Of a DNA stretch of 64,000 nt, positions 24,999 to 34,671 are shown piece by piece. The notes under the pieces are model-generated. The model worked only from the letters and a program-made list of their open reading frames with translations. It was not told the DNA's origin and did no database searches. Both the position numbers and the translations under genes were made by a program. Position 1 is the first letter of the stretch. Every line of letters starts with the position of its first letter. Source of the stretch: Paenibacillus sp. Soil766 (GTDB taxonomy: Bacteria; Bacillota; Bacilli; Paenibacillales; NBRC-103111); NCBI RefSeq assembly GCF_001428105.1, contig NZ_LMSJ01000003.1, positions 145,502-209,501 of the forward strand. The letters run 5' to 3'.

Positions 24999-27575
24999 TC
25001 AAGCAAACCAAAGCTTCATCGTTTTAATTTCGAATGGATTCATGGTCACGCTAAGATGATCTCTACCAAACTCCACTTGTGTTTCCTTGTTACGTTCGAC
25101 AAGATCACATTCCTTCACATCTGCAATAGACTCCGTAAATGGAAGCCTCACCGCCAAGCGCATATCACGCAAACTTTGGAATCGTAGGATGTAAGCATCT
25201 CCTTGCTCCGCTTTTTTGAAGGATAACACATGAATCCCCTCTACGCCTTCTTTCAGGAATCGATACCTAGTAGGTCCTTCAGGCTTCCAACATGCTGTCA
25301 CCTGAGGCGGCATACAGGCTTCGGCGGCTAGCTGCTGTACACGCCCTGCTTTCCAATCCCCGGTATGAGGAATTATCCGGAATGCATATTGAAAATTGCC
25401 GCTAATCCATTGCGGAAAGTTCGTTCCCCATTGATTGTTAAATAAGTTGAAATGAAGGATTGGCTTTTCGGGTACGTACACTTTCGAGTACTGGTAGACC
25501 CCCTTTTCACCAATTGAAAATAACGGTGTATCGAAGGGAATGATCGCCAGTCCTCCCACTTGTTCATCCTGCACATCAACCCATTGACTAGCACAGTGAA
25601 GACGTGTGTTCGCACCTTGCTCAATATCTTCAAGCGGATTGACAACGCTGCCTAGTTTCTGAAACCGATAATTCGGATGATCCGCATTCAGGGCAAATGT
25701 GAAATGCCCGCTCTCGGCATACGCAGTAGATGCTTTACGATGAACTCTCACTTGTATATCGGCATACGGCTGACTGTCTTCCAAGTGAATCGATACGCGG
25801 ATCTCTTCACCATTCCCAAACTCCTCGTAACTTTCATTTGGCGTAGTAAAGCCAATATCAACGTTGCCCCAGCCATCACCATTCGAGATCTTAACATCGG
25901 TAAGATGCAGCCCATATCGCTTATGATCGATTCTCGGGTAGCCCGGCTTGCCAAAATCGTTCACATACCAATCCATGAGATCATAGCTGTATGCTTTGAC
26001 AAAATCCAGAATCTCCTCTTTCCCGTAAACATCGTATTCGTATTGAGCGAACCTGCCGTTTATGGCCCATTCCTTCTGATTCTGCTTGTCATAAAAGCTG
26101 GTTATACACCCTGTCTGCGTGCTGACCACGATGCGTATCGCATCGTTTTCCAACATCGCGTTCTCTGCGTCCCCCACTGCGATTGCTACTGAATGAAGGT
26201 CGACCGTGCTTTCCGCATACTCAAAGGTTCGATACCCCATCGGAGCCAATTCACCAATATAGGCTTCTCCCGTGTCATTAACGATGTAGGATTCCTTCGT
26301 TTCACGATCTGTAAGTATACCTTGCTTATAATGATTCAGTGTGATCTTCACATGCTGCCGCTCCCAAGTAAGTGGGTTATACACACCAATGATGTTCGAA
26401 TCTATTTGTGTAAAAGGTTGAACCTCACTTAGCGCTTTCTCAGCTTGATCTACATAGTTGGTCTGTTCGGCCCAAGAAGCTTCTGTCTTGAGATAGGAGT
26501 CTGGAAACATGGCGCGGTCCTTCTCCAAATCAGCCTTCCCAAAAGCGCGCTGGCTGTTGCGGCCAGGCAATAAATTCGATTTAATATCGATTCCCCACGT
26601 GTGTTCGCCGAATAGCAGCGTATGTTCATACGCCTTCGCAATGGCATTCTTGTAATCATCACCACGTCCCCCTTGCAGCTGCCCAAGCGTTGATAAGCTT
26701 TCGCGTGTTGCAATACTCGAGCGCATCCTCCGTACACGGGACACTTCTTCTGGATAAGTCCCAATCCCATGTATCCATGTATCCGCTAAATCCTTGCGAA
26801 TTACAGGGATATCTTGATAATCTCTGGCCACAAAATCACGTGCAAAATCGTCCATTGTCCCAATTTTCACATCAGTATCCGGATACTTTCTCGCAATCTC
26901 ATCCAACAAGTCTTGCACCACAGAGCCATCCTGTGGACCATAGTTGTCCTGCGTTTGCAGCAGCGCTATCCAAATAGGGTATGGCCAGTCCTCTGGCGGC
27001 GTCAGGTCCGTTCCATAGGCCCCCTTGGAATAATACGTGAGGATCCTGCTTCCATCCGGACCTTCCCAATGAAATAACCGCGGCAAATCAACCGGTGAAG
27101 AACACGCATTTACGCCCAGATGCAGGAATTCTATTCCTGCGTTTTTCAATAAGGTGGGCAGCATCCAGGTATGACCGGGAACATCCGTCATTTTGGCAGA
27201 AATGACCGTGTGTCCGTATTGATCCCGGAGCTTTTCGGAAATGTAGAGTCCTCTAATATATTCTTCGGTGCCGCAAAACTCCGTATGTGTCGTAAACGGA
27301 AGTCCATGCCAGCGCAGTTGTCCGTTCGTAATCAAGGCTTCCATTCTTTCTTTTCTGCCTGTATCCGGTGTATCCAAACATTCTTTCAACATCCATGCCG
27401 GCAGTGTCCATACATAATGGTGGTCCGGTCCATCTTTCTTCGTGTCTTCACAGACAGCTAGAACGTCATTCATCATCTCTTCTCTATATTGGGAGACGAC
27501 ATTGCTGGCCAAGTCTGTAAAACCCAAGTCTACATGAGTTTTAAAAATAACATATATTTTCTCTAGTTGCCTCAC
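24999..27575 (-). CDS. GH38-like glycosidase (divergent alpha-mannosidase-like)
   Basis: 858 residues starting at GTG 27575 (GGAGGAG site about 9 nt upstream). The N-terminus IYVIFKTHVDLGFTD resembles the GH38 metal motif, but HTHWD of true GH38 is replaced by THVDLG. The likely nucleophile loop is MTDVPGHTW. A C-terminal beta-sandwich (from about 480: AMLENDAIRIVVSTQTGCITSFYDKQNQ, quoted in part) is like the GH38 C-terminal domain. I think it belongs to the divergent bacterial subgroup often labelled DUF5054, for which activity is poorly defined. No signal peptide. It follows the canonical GH38 by 25 nt, so it is operonic and probably acts on the same glycan. Confidence 0.8.
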   Translation of the reverse strand: MRQLEKIYVIFKTHVDLGFTDLASNVVSQYREEMMNDVLAVCEDTKKDGPDHHYVWTLPAWMLKECLDTPDTGRKERMEALITNGQLRWHGLPFTTHTEFCGTEEYIRGLYISEKLRDQYGHTVISAKMTDVPGHTWMLPTLLKNAGIEFLHLGVNACSSPVDLPRLFHWEGPDGSRILTYYSKGAYGTDLTPPEDWPYPIWIALLQTQDNYGPQDGSVVQDLLDEIARKYPDTDVKIGTMDDFARDFVARDYQDIPVIRKDLADTWIHGIGTYPEEVSRVRRMRSSIATRESLSTLGQLQGGRGDDYKNAIAKAYEHTLLFGEHTWGIDIKSNLLPGRNSQRAFGKADLEKDRAMFPDSYLKTEASWAEQTNYVDQAEKALSEVQPFTQIDSNIIGVYNPLTWERQHVKITLNHYKQGILTDRETKESYIVNDTGEAYIGELAPMGYRTFEYAESTVDLHSVAIAVGDAENAMLENDAIRIVVSTQTGCITSFYDKQNQKEWAINGRFAQYEYDVYGKEEILDFVKAYSYDLMDWYVNDFGKPGYPRIDHKRYGLHLTDVKISNGDGWGNVDIGFTTPNESYEEFGNGEEIRVSIHLEDSQPYADIQVRVHRKASTAYAESGHFTFALNADHPNYRFQKLGSVVNPLEDIEQGANTRLHCASQWVDVQDEQVGGLAIIPFDTPLFSIGEKGVYQYSKVYVPEKPILHFNLFNNQWGTNFPQWISGNFQYAFRIIPHTGDWKAGRVQQLAAEACMPPQVTACWKPEGPTRYRFLKEGVEGIHVLSFKKAEQGDAYILRFQSLRDMRLAVRLPFTESIADVKECDLVERNKETQVEFGRDHLSVTMNPFEIKTMKLWFA

Positions 27576-27600
27576 TGTTCTCTCCTCCGATATCTATAAA

Positions 27601-30330
27601 TTATCGATGAATACCGATCGTCACAATTTCACATGGGCCAACCGACAAATGAATGTGATCATTAGATTCAGCTTCGATGCGTGAACTGTGCTCTTCGCTG
27701 ATTGAACTCCTGTAGAACTCGTTATATGAAAGGTTAGTACTGAGCTGCAAGCTTGCCTCTTCGTTGCTCATGTTGTACCACCGCAGCAGCAAATCGTCTG
27801 TTCCTTCCTTCATTTTCATAGAGGAAAATGCCATCTCACGCCCTTCCCACTGGAAGGGGGCAAACGAAGGTGAAATCCTTCCAGGATGGGAATCTGTCTG
27901 GCAGGATGTCCATGGAATTTGGAACTGATAGGCTCCCGCGTAAGCGCCCGACTGAATTCCATCCCCATGATGTGGAAGGACAGTCATTCGAACTGTGTGT
28001 TCCCCCAGACATTGTGCTTCTGGCGTTGGGAACAAGCCCCAGTCGCCAAGCTCACCAACTGCTCGAAGCAGCGTTATCGCAACCGTATTGCGGCCGTCAC
28101 GCAGAACCTCGTATTCGTTCAGTCCTAAATTGGCGATAACTAAGCCTGCCCCAGCCTCACTTATGTCAACGAATGCCTGCTGATGCTGCGTGTTGCTTGG
28201 ATTCTGCCATTCTACCGCTGGTTCATTGTCCCTCTGCGGGATTTCAAACATCGTGTCGACACGGTGAACCTGCGTGATCACATCCGTTGGGAAGAGCATC
28301 CGCAAACGATGGTCCTTCGCTTGGTTGTTAAAGGCAGCTGTTATCTCTACTCCTTGCCCTCTGCGGCTCAAGCTGATAACCGTGCGGATCTGCATGGGCA
28401 CCATGTGCATCGACCGCTGTGCTTTTCGAGTCCCGAAGTAGCTCAAATTCCGCTGCTCTTCCTCTAGCATAGCGTCTGCTGATGCAGGCACTTCCCACTC
28501 ATGCACGATTTCAATGGATGCTTGGTATGGCGTATCTTCTATTACCCGAATTTGCGCAGCCACCTCATAGGTCGTTCGCGGTGTTTCACCATCCGGCTGT
28601 TTGTACATGTATTCATTGCCGATATCCCCTGTATTCTCATAGATGCCTAAATCCCGATAGACACGGCCATTCGTCTTGTCAGTTAAGTGGAAAGAACCGT
28701 TTGGGCTGACCTCAATCTTGATCGTCTCATTTTCCAACACTCGGTCTCCAGCTAATAACGAGGAGTCAGGCATCCCCGCCTCATGTTCCACCCATGCATA
28801 AGCTTTCAGCCCTAATGCGGGCACTTGCTCCGCTTCAAAGGTAAGCTTCACTTTGCGGCACATATAAGGTTGACGGAACTTATCTTCCGGCAAATCATAG
28901 CCAAACTGTAGACCGAGATCTTCATAAGTACACGGAATGACATTCGCGTGTTCATCCATCAGCGTCATGCCTGACAGATCCATGGCTAGGATGACTTCGC
29001 TTGCTTCCTCAGGTGTACATCCATCACGGAAGTAAACGCGTAAGGCCTCCAGTTCGATGGTTATGACTCCGCTGCGTTCCCAACCGGACGTGTTCATAAC
29101 CACGAATGGCAGCGCATTTGCTCCTATGCTGGCAAAGCCCGATGTATCGATCATGACTGCAATAGCTCGCTTGCTTTCATCGATGATCGCTTCCGCCACA
29201 TGCCGACTTTTCTCAAACCGCGTGACCATCTCTCGGTGCACTTCATCGATCGAGCATCCGCATATGCTGTCATGCGGATGATTTTGCATCAATGTTTTCC
29301 ACGAATAGGTAATTAGATGATGCGGGTATGTCTCCTGGGCTCCAAGTACGTGCGCCAAAGCGGCCAAAGGCTCTGCCACCTTTTCCAACATCGCTTGGCC
29401 TACCTGGTTCATTTGTTTCAAATAAACACGGGCAGAAGCGGTGTTCACGAGCGTATTCCAACCATCTGTACGTTGGCTGCGAAGCTCACCTTTTATAGTG
29501 GAAAGCTCCTGGGTTATGGAACGCTCAACAGCTTGCACATAATCCATAAAGTTGGCATGAATAAAGGCTGTATCTGGATAGAGCTCGCGCGCAACTTGGA
29601 GTGCATCGGACAAATCCAATTGAATCGGCTGATGGTCACAGCCGTTCATGAAGAGCAATTCGCCCATCGACGCATATTTCTCCGCATCCGCCAGCTTCTG
29701 CTTCCAGTACATCTTCGCTTCATCGCGATCAACAGGAATCTCCCATCCATTGTTATACCAATTGGCAAATAAAATGCCGAGTACCTGAGAACCATCCGGT
29801 CCTTCCCACATCAACTCCGAGAAGGAAGATTCGTAATCACCGTCAGACACCGTATTATTAAACCCCGTCGGCTTAACACCACGACCAAAGAATACATTCA
29901 TAATCCCGAACTGCCGCATCAATTGCGGGGTCTGCCCTACCAGACCGAAGGTATCGGGAAAGTAGCCAATTTTCGATACAGGCCCATATTTCATCGCGTC
30001 TTGGTGCCCAATCTGCATATTTCTTACATTGGCCTCACCGCTGGTTAAGAAGGCATCCTGCAGGATATACCAGGGACCAATCATAATCCGGCCGTCCCTA
30101 ATCAACCGGGATAATCGCTCCTTCTGATCGGGTCTAACCTGCAAATAATCCTCAAGAATGATCGTTTGTCCGTCTAAGAAAAAACTGCGATAATTCGGAT
30201 CCTGATCCAGTTTATTCAGCAGCTCATCCACGAGTTTGACGAGACGCACATGATGCTTTTCATAAGGTAAATACCATTCCCGATCCCAATGGGTATGGGA
30301 AATGATATGAGCTGTTCGCTTTGAATTCAT
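27601..30330 (-). CDS. Alpha-mannosidase, GH38 (MngB-type)
   Basis: 909 residues. The canonical GH38 motifs are HIISHTHWDREWY at residue 8 onward (zinc His/Asp), the nucleophile in GYFPDTFGLVGQ, MNGCDHQP, and HPHDSICGCSIDEVHREM. A central domain and a C-terminal beta-sandwich follow. GH38 enzymes remove alpha-linked mannose; the MngB subgroup works in the cytoplasm on imported mannosyl compounds such as mannosyl-glycerate. No signal peptide. GGGAGG precedes the ATG, which overlaps the stop of the GDPD-like gene by 4 nt, implying translational coupling. It is part of the minus-strand glycan operon. Confidence 0.93.
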   Translation of the reverse strand: MNSKRTAHIISHTHWDREWYLPYEKHHVRLVKLVDELLNKLDQDPNYRSFFLDGQTIILEDYLQVRPDQKERLSRLIRDGRIMIGPWYILQDAFLTSGEANVRNMQIGHQDAMKYGPVSKIGYFPDTFGLVGQTPQLMRQFGIMNVFFGRGVKPTGFNNTVSDGDYESSFSELMWEGPDGSQVLGILFANWYNNGWEIPVDRDEAKMYWKQKLADAEKYASMGELLFMNGCDHQPIQLDLSDALQVARELYPDTAFIHANFMDYVQAVERSITQELSTIKGELRSQRTDGWNTLVNTASARVYLKQMNQVGQAMLEKVAEPLAALAHVLGAQETYPHHLITYSWKTLMQNHPHDSICGCSIDEVHREMVTRFEKSRHVAEAIIDESKRAIAVMIDTSGFASIGANALPFVVMNTSGWERSGVITIELEALRVYFRDGCTPEEASEVILAMDLSGMTLMDEHANVIPCTYEDLGLQFGYDLPEDKFRQPYMCRKVKLTFEAEQVPALGLKAYAWVEHEAGMPDSSLLAGDRVLENETIKIEVSPNGSFHLTDKTNGRVYRDLGIYENTGDIGNEYMYKQPDGETPRTTYEVAAQIRVIEDTPYQASIEIVHEWEVPASADAMLEEEQRNLSYFGTRKAQRSMHMVPMQIRTVISLSRRGQGVEITAAFNNQAKDHRLRMLFPTDVITQVHRVDTMFEIPQRDNEPAVEWQNPSNTQHQQAFVDISEAGAGLVIANLGLNEYEVLRDGRNTVAITLLRAVGELGDWGLFPTPEAQCLGEHTVRMTVLPHHGDGIQSGAYAGAYQFQIPWTSCQTDSHPGRISPSFAPFQWEGREMAFSSMKMKEGTDDLLLRWYNMSNEEASLQLSTNLSYNEFYRSSISEEHSSRIEAESNDHIHLSVGPCEIVTIGIHR

Positions 30331-31079
30331 CCTCTAGCTCCCTCCCTGACTTGCACCAAAGCCGAGATATTACGAGAAGTGATCGACCCAACACCCATCT
30401 CCATAAAGTGCTTCATCTCCGCTTCTGTATTGACCGTCCAGATGTAGACATCCAACTCATGGCGGGCTGCTGCTTGAAGGAGCTCTGGCTCTACAACACG
30501 ATAATTCACATTGAGACCAAAACAATTCGCGCTCAAAGCGTGCTCGCAACTGACTTGGACTGCCTCCATGTAATTTCCTGTTTGAAATAAGGAAGTATCT
30601 ACGTTCAGCAGTTTGCGTAATCGTGGATTGATGCTGTTTACATAGTGGGCTCTTATGGACTCACATCCGCTTAGGATGACCCCCTCGAATAGTCCGTTTA
30701 TGTCAACGAATCGGGAAATAGGCTCAACGCAGCCATCCGATTTAATATCCAAATTGATTGTCTTGCCTGAGGCTAGCAAGATCGGCATAACGGATGCCAA
30801 TGATAAGATCCGAATGGTCTCAACAGGTGACCCGTTATGGGCTTTGATAGCCAACTGACTCAATTCCCCATAGCTCATTTGGGAAATCCGATATTCGGTT
30901 CCATCTACAGTGTAAACGTTGTCGTCGTGAGCAAGCACAAGGACCCCATCCGACGTGATCAAGATATCTTCTTCCACGATATCTGCCCCGCTAAGAAGCG
31001 CCGTTTCTATGGAAAGCAGACTGTTATCTGGTGTGCCCATACACCCCGTGTGTGCAGTAAGTAATGGATATGTCTTCAT
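30327..31079 (-). CDS. GDPD-like phosphodiesterase with altered active site
   Basis: 250 residues with the TIM-barrel layout of glycerophosphodiester phosphodiesterases: LLTAHTGC at the N-terminus, TPDNSLLSIETALLSGADIVEEDI, VLVLAHDDNVYT, INLDIKSDG, and YIWTVNTEAEMKHFMEMGVGSITS at the C-terminus (quoted in parts). The usual AHRG is AHTG here and PENT is PDNS, so the substrate-phosphate arginine is missing and the first acidic ligand is Asp, not Glu. The enzyme may cleave a different phosphodiester or have lost activity. GAGGTGAG lies before ATG. Overlap with the GH38 gene suggests a role on the same substrate, for example a phosphodiester-linked mannose. Confidence 0.8.
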   Translation of the reverse strand: MKTYPLLTAHTGCMGTPDNSLLSIETALLSGADIVEEDILITSDGVLVLAHDDNVYTVDGTEYRISQMSYGELSQLAIKAHNGSPVETIRILSLASVMPILLASGKTINLDIKSDGCVEPISRFVDINGLFEGVILSGCESIRAHYVNSINPRLRKLLNVDTSLFQTGNYMEAVQVSCEHALSANCFGLNVNYRVVEPELLQAAARHELDVYIWTVNTEAEMKHFMEMGVGSITSRNISALVQVREGARG

Positions 31080-31151
31080 TAAATCTCACCTCAACTAAGA
31101 ATCATAGTTGTGAATTTCATGCCTTGTACGGGACTGAATTCGCAAACCAAA

Positions 31152-31176
31152 CAGCTTCTTTCAACATGAAAGAAGC
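31152..31176. terminator. Hairpin after the ThuA gene
   Basis: AGCTTCTTTCA/TGAAAGAAGCT stem with a 3-nt loop, between stop 31,191 and the GDPD start. The minus-strand T-run is short (GTTTGG), so it may only attenuate the operon. Confidence 0.6.
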
Positions 31177-31190
31177 TTTTATCCACGAAC

Positions 31191-31913
31191 TCACGACTTC
31201 CTAATTTCTTCAAGCGGCGCGTGATGACCATAGAATGTTTTTTCCCTTTGAATCGGGGCTGTCCATTTCACAGCATTGGCAATGACACGCTGCACATCTT
31301 TATTGTGGTAGGTAGGATACGTCTCGTGACCTGGACGGAAATAAAAGATTTTCCCTTGGCCTCGACGATACGTGCATCCGCTGCGGAACACCTCTCCCCC
31401 CTGAAACCAACTGACAAGGATTAATTCCTCTGGTGTAGGGATATCGAAATGCTCTCCGTACATTTCTTCCTCTTCCAAATCGATGTAAGGTCCAATCCCC
31501 TCTACGATGGGATGGGACGGATCCATAACCCACAGTCGCTCTTTCTCATCCGCTTCTCGCCATAGCAAATCACAGGAAGTGCCCATCAATTTGCGGAACA
31601 ATTTGGAATGATGTCCTGAGTGAAGTACGATCAGCCCCATACCCTCATGTACACGTTTACAAATGCGATCAACGACGTTATCCTGAAAGCCTTTATGTTC
31701 AACATGTCCCCAATAAATCAGAACATCCGTCTGATCCAGCTTTTCTTGGGTTAATCCATGCTCAGGTTCATTGAAGGTTGCACAACTAATTTCAAAGCCA
31801 TCCTGACTTATTCCATCAGCAATAGCTCCGTGCATGCCTTTGGGATAAATCCGCGCAACCTCTTCTTTTCTCTGCTCCTGAAGGAATTCATTCCAAATCG
31901 TTACTCTGATCAT
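31191..31913 (-). CDS. ThuA-like domain protein (trehalose utilisation family)
   Basis: 240 residues of the ThuA family, a class-I glutamine amidotransferase-like fold. Visible marks are VTIWNEFLQEQ, GMHGAIADGI, TDVLIYWGHVEH, GLIVLHSGHHSKLFRKLMG, HPIVEGI, VFRSGCTYRRGQGKIFYFRPGHETYPTYH and AVKWTAP. ThuA proteins are found with sugar oxidoreductases, as here with a Gfo/Idh enzyme 31 nt upstream, and are thought to take part in oxidised-sugar metabolism. Strong AAGGGAGGG site before ATG 31913. Not likely a trehalose enzyme by itself. Confidence 0.92.
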   Translation of the reverse strand: MIRVTIWNEFLQEQRKEEVARIYPKGMHGAIADGISQDGFEISCATFNEPEHGLTQEKLDQTDVLIYWGHVEHKGFQDNVVDRICKRVHEGMGLIVLHSGHHSKLFRKLMGTSCDLLWREADEKERLWVMDPSHPIVEGIGPYIDLEEEEMYGEHFDIPTPEELILVSWFQGGEVFRSGCTYRRGQGKIFYFRPGHETYPTYHNKDVQRVIANAVKWTAPIQREKTFYGHHAPLEEIRKS

Positions 31914-31944
31914 ACGAGCCCTCCCTTATGCTAGTCGAAAGCAT

Positions 31945-33006
31945 TTATAAGCTTCTCGTTACGCCGTCTTGCGCTGAATCTATGATGGCTTGCAGCACTT
32001 GTTGGTTACGGTAACCATCGATGATCGTCGGAAGCGAAGCAGAGTGCCTTTGCTCTAAATAATCTACAAAATCCTGCAGCATTGGCTTCACCGATTTCGT
32101 ATCCAAGTGAATGACGGACTCGGTCAGTTGTAGATTGTCACCCGATCTGAGTGTCAAATGAACCTCATTCGGCTTTTCGACTGACATTCGGACCGTTCCC
32201 AGATCACCAAATAAGGTGACGTTGAATTGATTACCCGTACCAATCGCATTTTTATGGGTATAAAAGGACCCCATCACGCCGCCTTCTAATACACACTGGA
32301 AGCCAGTAAAATCATCCACATCAACTTCGGCGTATTCCCCTGTTCGTTTATCCAATCGGCGATCTGTGAATGTGGCCATCATACCTGACACCTGCGTAAA
32401 TTCGCCTACAAAAAAGCGTGCCGCATCCACCATATGCGAGCCTATATCCGCTAATATGCCGGAACCTGCCATGGCTTTATTAAATCGCCATGTGTACTCT
32501 TTGTTAAACATTGGCGCGTTTTCCTCTTGCAAATAATGCGCAGCGATATGCCGGATCCGGCCTAAAGCACCGTCCGTAACAAGCTGTTTCACATATTGGA
32601 AGCAAGGTCTATACCGATACGAGAAGCCGATCATGCATGGTACCGGATTTGCGTCATACAACTTTAGTAAGTCATCCGCCTCTTCCATTGTTCGGGTAAA
32701 GGGCTTCTCCGAAAATATCGGTTTACCGCATGCAATCGCCGCTTTCAAGATGTCACAATGGAATTGATTAGATACGCCAGAAATAATGAAGTCGATGTCA
32801 GGATCAGCGATGATGGCTCGATAATCCGTGTATCGCTTCTCAGCTGGCAAATTCAAACGCTCCCCGACCTGTTCCACCGCTTTCGCATTCACATCACAGA
32901 TGGCGGCAACGCTTGTATTGGTGATTTTCGCAAGATTGTTCATATGGTAATCGCCGATCCCGCCAAGGCCAATAATGCCTACGTTCCATTGTTTAACGCT
33001 CATCAT
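31945..33006 (-). CDS. Gfo/Idh/MocA family oxidoreductase
   Basis: 353 residues. N-terminal Rossmann fold VGIIGLGGIGDYHMNNL, the catalytic-lysine motif EKPFTR at about residue 95, then the substrate domain with GSGILADIGSHMVDAARFF. It would reduce or oxidise a sugar or inositol-like substrate with NAD(P). Start ATG 33006 (an ATGATG pair) follows AAGGGAG at 6-7 nt; the longer frame to 33042 overlaps LacI. Between LacI (10 nt upstream) and ThuA, in one operon. Confidence 0.93.
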   Translation of the reverse strand: MMSVKQWNVGIIGLGGIGDYHMNNLAKITNTSVAAICDVNAKAVEQVGERLNLPAEKRYTDYRAIIADPDIDFIISGVSNQFHCDILKAAIACGKPIFSEKPFTRTMEEADDLLKLYDANPVPCMIGFSYRYRPCFQYVKQLVTDGALGRIRHIAAHYLQEENAPMFNKEYTWRFNKAMAGSGILADIGSHMVDAARFFVGEFTQVSGMMATFTDRRLDKRTGEYAEVDVDDFTGFQCVLEGGVMGSFYTHKNAIGTGNQFNVTLFGDLGTVRMSVEKPNEVHLTLRSGDNLQLTESVIHLDTKSVKPMLQDFVDYLEQRHSASLPTIIDGYRNQQVLQAIIDSAQDGVTRSL

Positions 33007-33016
33007 GTTCGCTCCC

Positions 33017-34063
33017 TTATTTGCGATCTTCCTCGTGATCAATCGTCGAGACTGAATTTCGCTCTATAATTTTGCCTTCAACAATGATATTTTCATCATA
33101 ATTTCCTTGCAGCACGCCTAATTGATGCATTAACAATCGGACAGATTGCGCACCTAATTCGGATGGCTGCAAATCCATGCTTGTCAAAGACGGGTTCGAT
33201 TGCACCATCATTGAGTTATCTCCGCAGATCACAAATAAAGAGACATCCCCAGGTACACTTAGATTAAGATCCTTAATGGCATTAAGAACACTGAATGCGG
33301 TGCGATCATCATCGGCAATAATGGCGGTTACTTTTTTCTGCTGCTGACCGATAATATCGATCGTCTCTTCATAGCCATAATCCATATAATCACTTGAGTT
33401 CAGCTCCGGTTTATGATGAATCATGTGCTCCTTCACATCTAGCCCACGAACCTTCATGGCCTGAATGAAGCTAGCTTTCCGATCAATCGATACGGTCATA
33501 TGCTCATTCGCATTCAAAAACATAATATCTTTATGGCCTTTGCCGACTAAATACTCGCAAATATTGGACATCATCTGTACATTATCGTTATCTACGCTTG
33601 TAGAATGCTCTATGTTTTCATTCATCACATGACCTACCGTCACAAAAGGGATCTGTCCCATATGCATGAGGTTGATACGTTCATCATTGGCTGTAGGCCT
33701 CATCACAACAGCACCATCTATCGGATAACTCGTCAAGAATGGCGTTTTCACCTCATGGACAGGAATAATATCTAACAGAACCCTATACCCATAATAAGCT
33801 GCTTCCAGAATGACCCCATTGATAAACTGCGTATGAAATGCGCTAAAGAAGAAGCTGCCGTGCGGTATGGTTAAGCCGATGGCCATCGTTTTCTTCGTAA
33901 CCAAGCTTCGCGCAGTATGATTAGGGACATAATTTAACTGTCTAGAAACACTCATCACACGCTCTCTGACTTCGTTGCTTGTCGGTCTTTTTTGGCTAAA
34001 GACATTAGAAACTGTCCCTTTTGAGACATTCGCCAGCCTTGCAACATCATCAATTTTTGCCAT
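33017..34063 (-). CDS. LacI-family transcriptional repressor
   Basis: 348 residues. The N-terminal LacI helix-turn-helix is IDDVARLANVSKGTVSNVFS, followed by the hinge-helix segment SRQLNYVPNHTARSLVTKKT and a periplasmic-binding-protein-type effector domain. Repressors of this family bind 14-20 bp palindromes; TTAAACCGGTTTAA-type palindromes occur three times before the transporter gene at 41 kb, and are the best candidate operators. AAGGGATG precedes ATG at about 12 nt. Co-transcribed with Gfo/Idh and ThuA; the HAD gene is 38 nt upstream. Confidence 0.93.
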   Translation of the reverse strand: MAKIDDVARLANVSKGTVSNVFSQKRPTSNEVRERVMSVSRQLNYVPNHTARSLVTKKTMAIGLTIPHGSFFFSAFHTQFINGVILEAAYYGYRVLLDIIPVHEVKTPFLTSYPIDGAVVMRPTANDERINLMHMGQIPFVTVGHVMNENIEHSTSVDNDNVQMMSNICEYLVGKGHKDIMFLNANEHMTVSIDRKASFIQAMKVRGLDVKEHMIHHKPELNSSDYMDYGYEETIDIIGQQQKKVTAIIADDDRTAFSVLNAIKDLNLSVPGDVSLFVICGDNSMMVQSNPSLTSMDLQPSELGAQSVRLLMHQLGVLQGNYDENIIVEGKIIERNSVSTIDHEEDRK

Positions 34064-34101
34064 CTTCGGGTAAACATCCCTTCGTTACAATGTCCGTTTA
34101 T

Positions 34102-34671
34102 TCATTCCAATTGTGCATTAAGCTTCTCGACCAAGTCAATTAAATCTACCGGATTGCTAATGGTATAAGATGGCCTTTGGCTTTCGTCTTCATGCACCTT
34201 CGGATATCTTGGCGTCCAGCTCAAGAAAATGCTCGTAATCCCCATTTGATTCGCGCCTTTGACGTCTCGGCTTAGGTTGTTACCGACCATGACAATTCTT
34301 GAGCAGTCCTGCTCAGTCAGTTCTAACGCACCCATCGCGGCTTTAAACATACGAGGGCTTGGTTTCGAGTCCTTAATCGTTTCTGAATATATCATCGTCG
34401 TAAAATAATCATATAAGCCATGATCTGTTAGCATATTTTTGAACGATTGTGCTCTCCCGTCAGCTACAAGAGCTAGTATATAGCCACGTTCGGCAAGTGT
34501 CCTCACCATCCTATCCGCCCCAGGAATCAAATCCGCTTTAATCACAATATCATGGTCATCTCTAATTTCGGTTCCTTCATCAATGATGGTATCTCCACAG
34601 TCTAGGAAAACAATCAACTTCTTCGCATTGGGATCAATCGCTATATGATCTTTCGTTGTTGGTTTACTCAT
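34102..34671 (-). CDS. HAD-superfamily hydrolase
   Basis: 189 residues. HAD motif I is FLDCGDTIID (nucleophile Asp), motif II LALVADGRAQSF, motif III lysine in SETIKDSKPSPRMF, and motif IV IVMVGNNLSRDVKGANQMG. It probably removes phosphate from a small metabolite such as a sugar phosphate. ATG 34671 follows AGAGGTG and overlaps the upstream ATPase stop by 8 nt. Its place between the Opp transporter and LacI suggests it handles a phosphorylated intermediate of the imported glycan. Confidence 0.88.
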   Translation of the reverse strand: MSKPTTKDHIAIDPNAKKLIVFLDCGDTIIDEGTEIRDDHDIVIKADLIPGADRMVRTLAERGYILALVADGRAQSFKNMLTDHGLYDYFTTMIYSETIKDSKPSPRMFKAAMGALELTEQDCSRIVMVGNNLSRDVKGANQMGITSIFLSWTPRYPKVHEDESQRPSYTISNPVDLIDLVEKLNAQLE

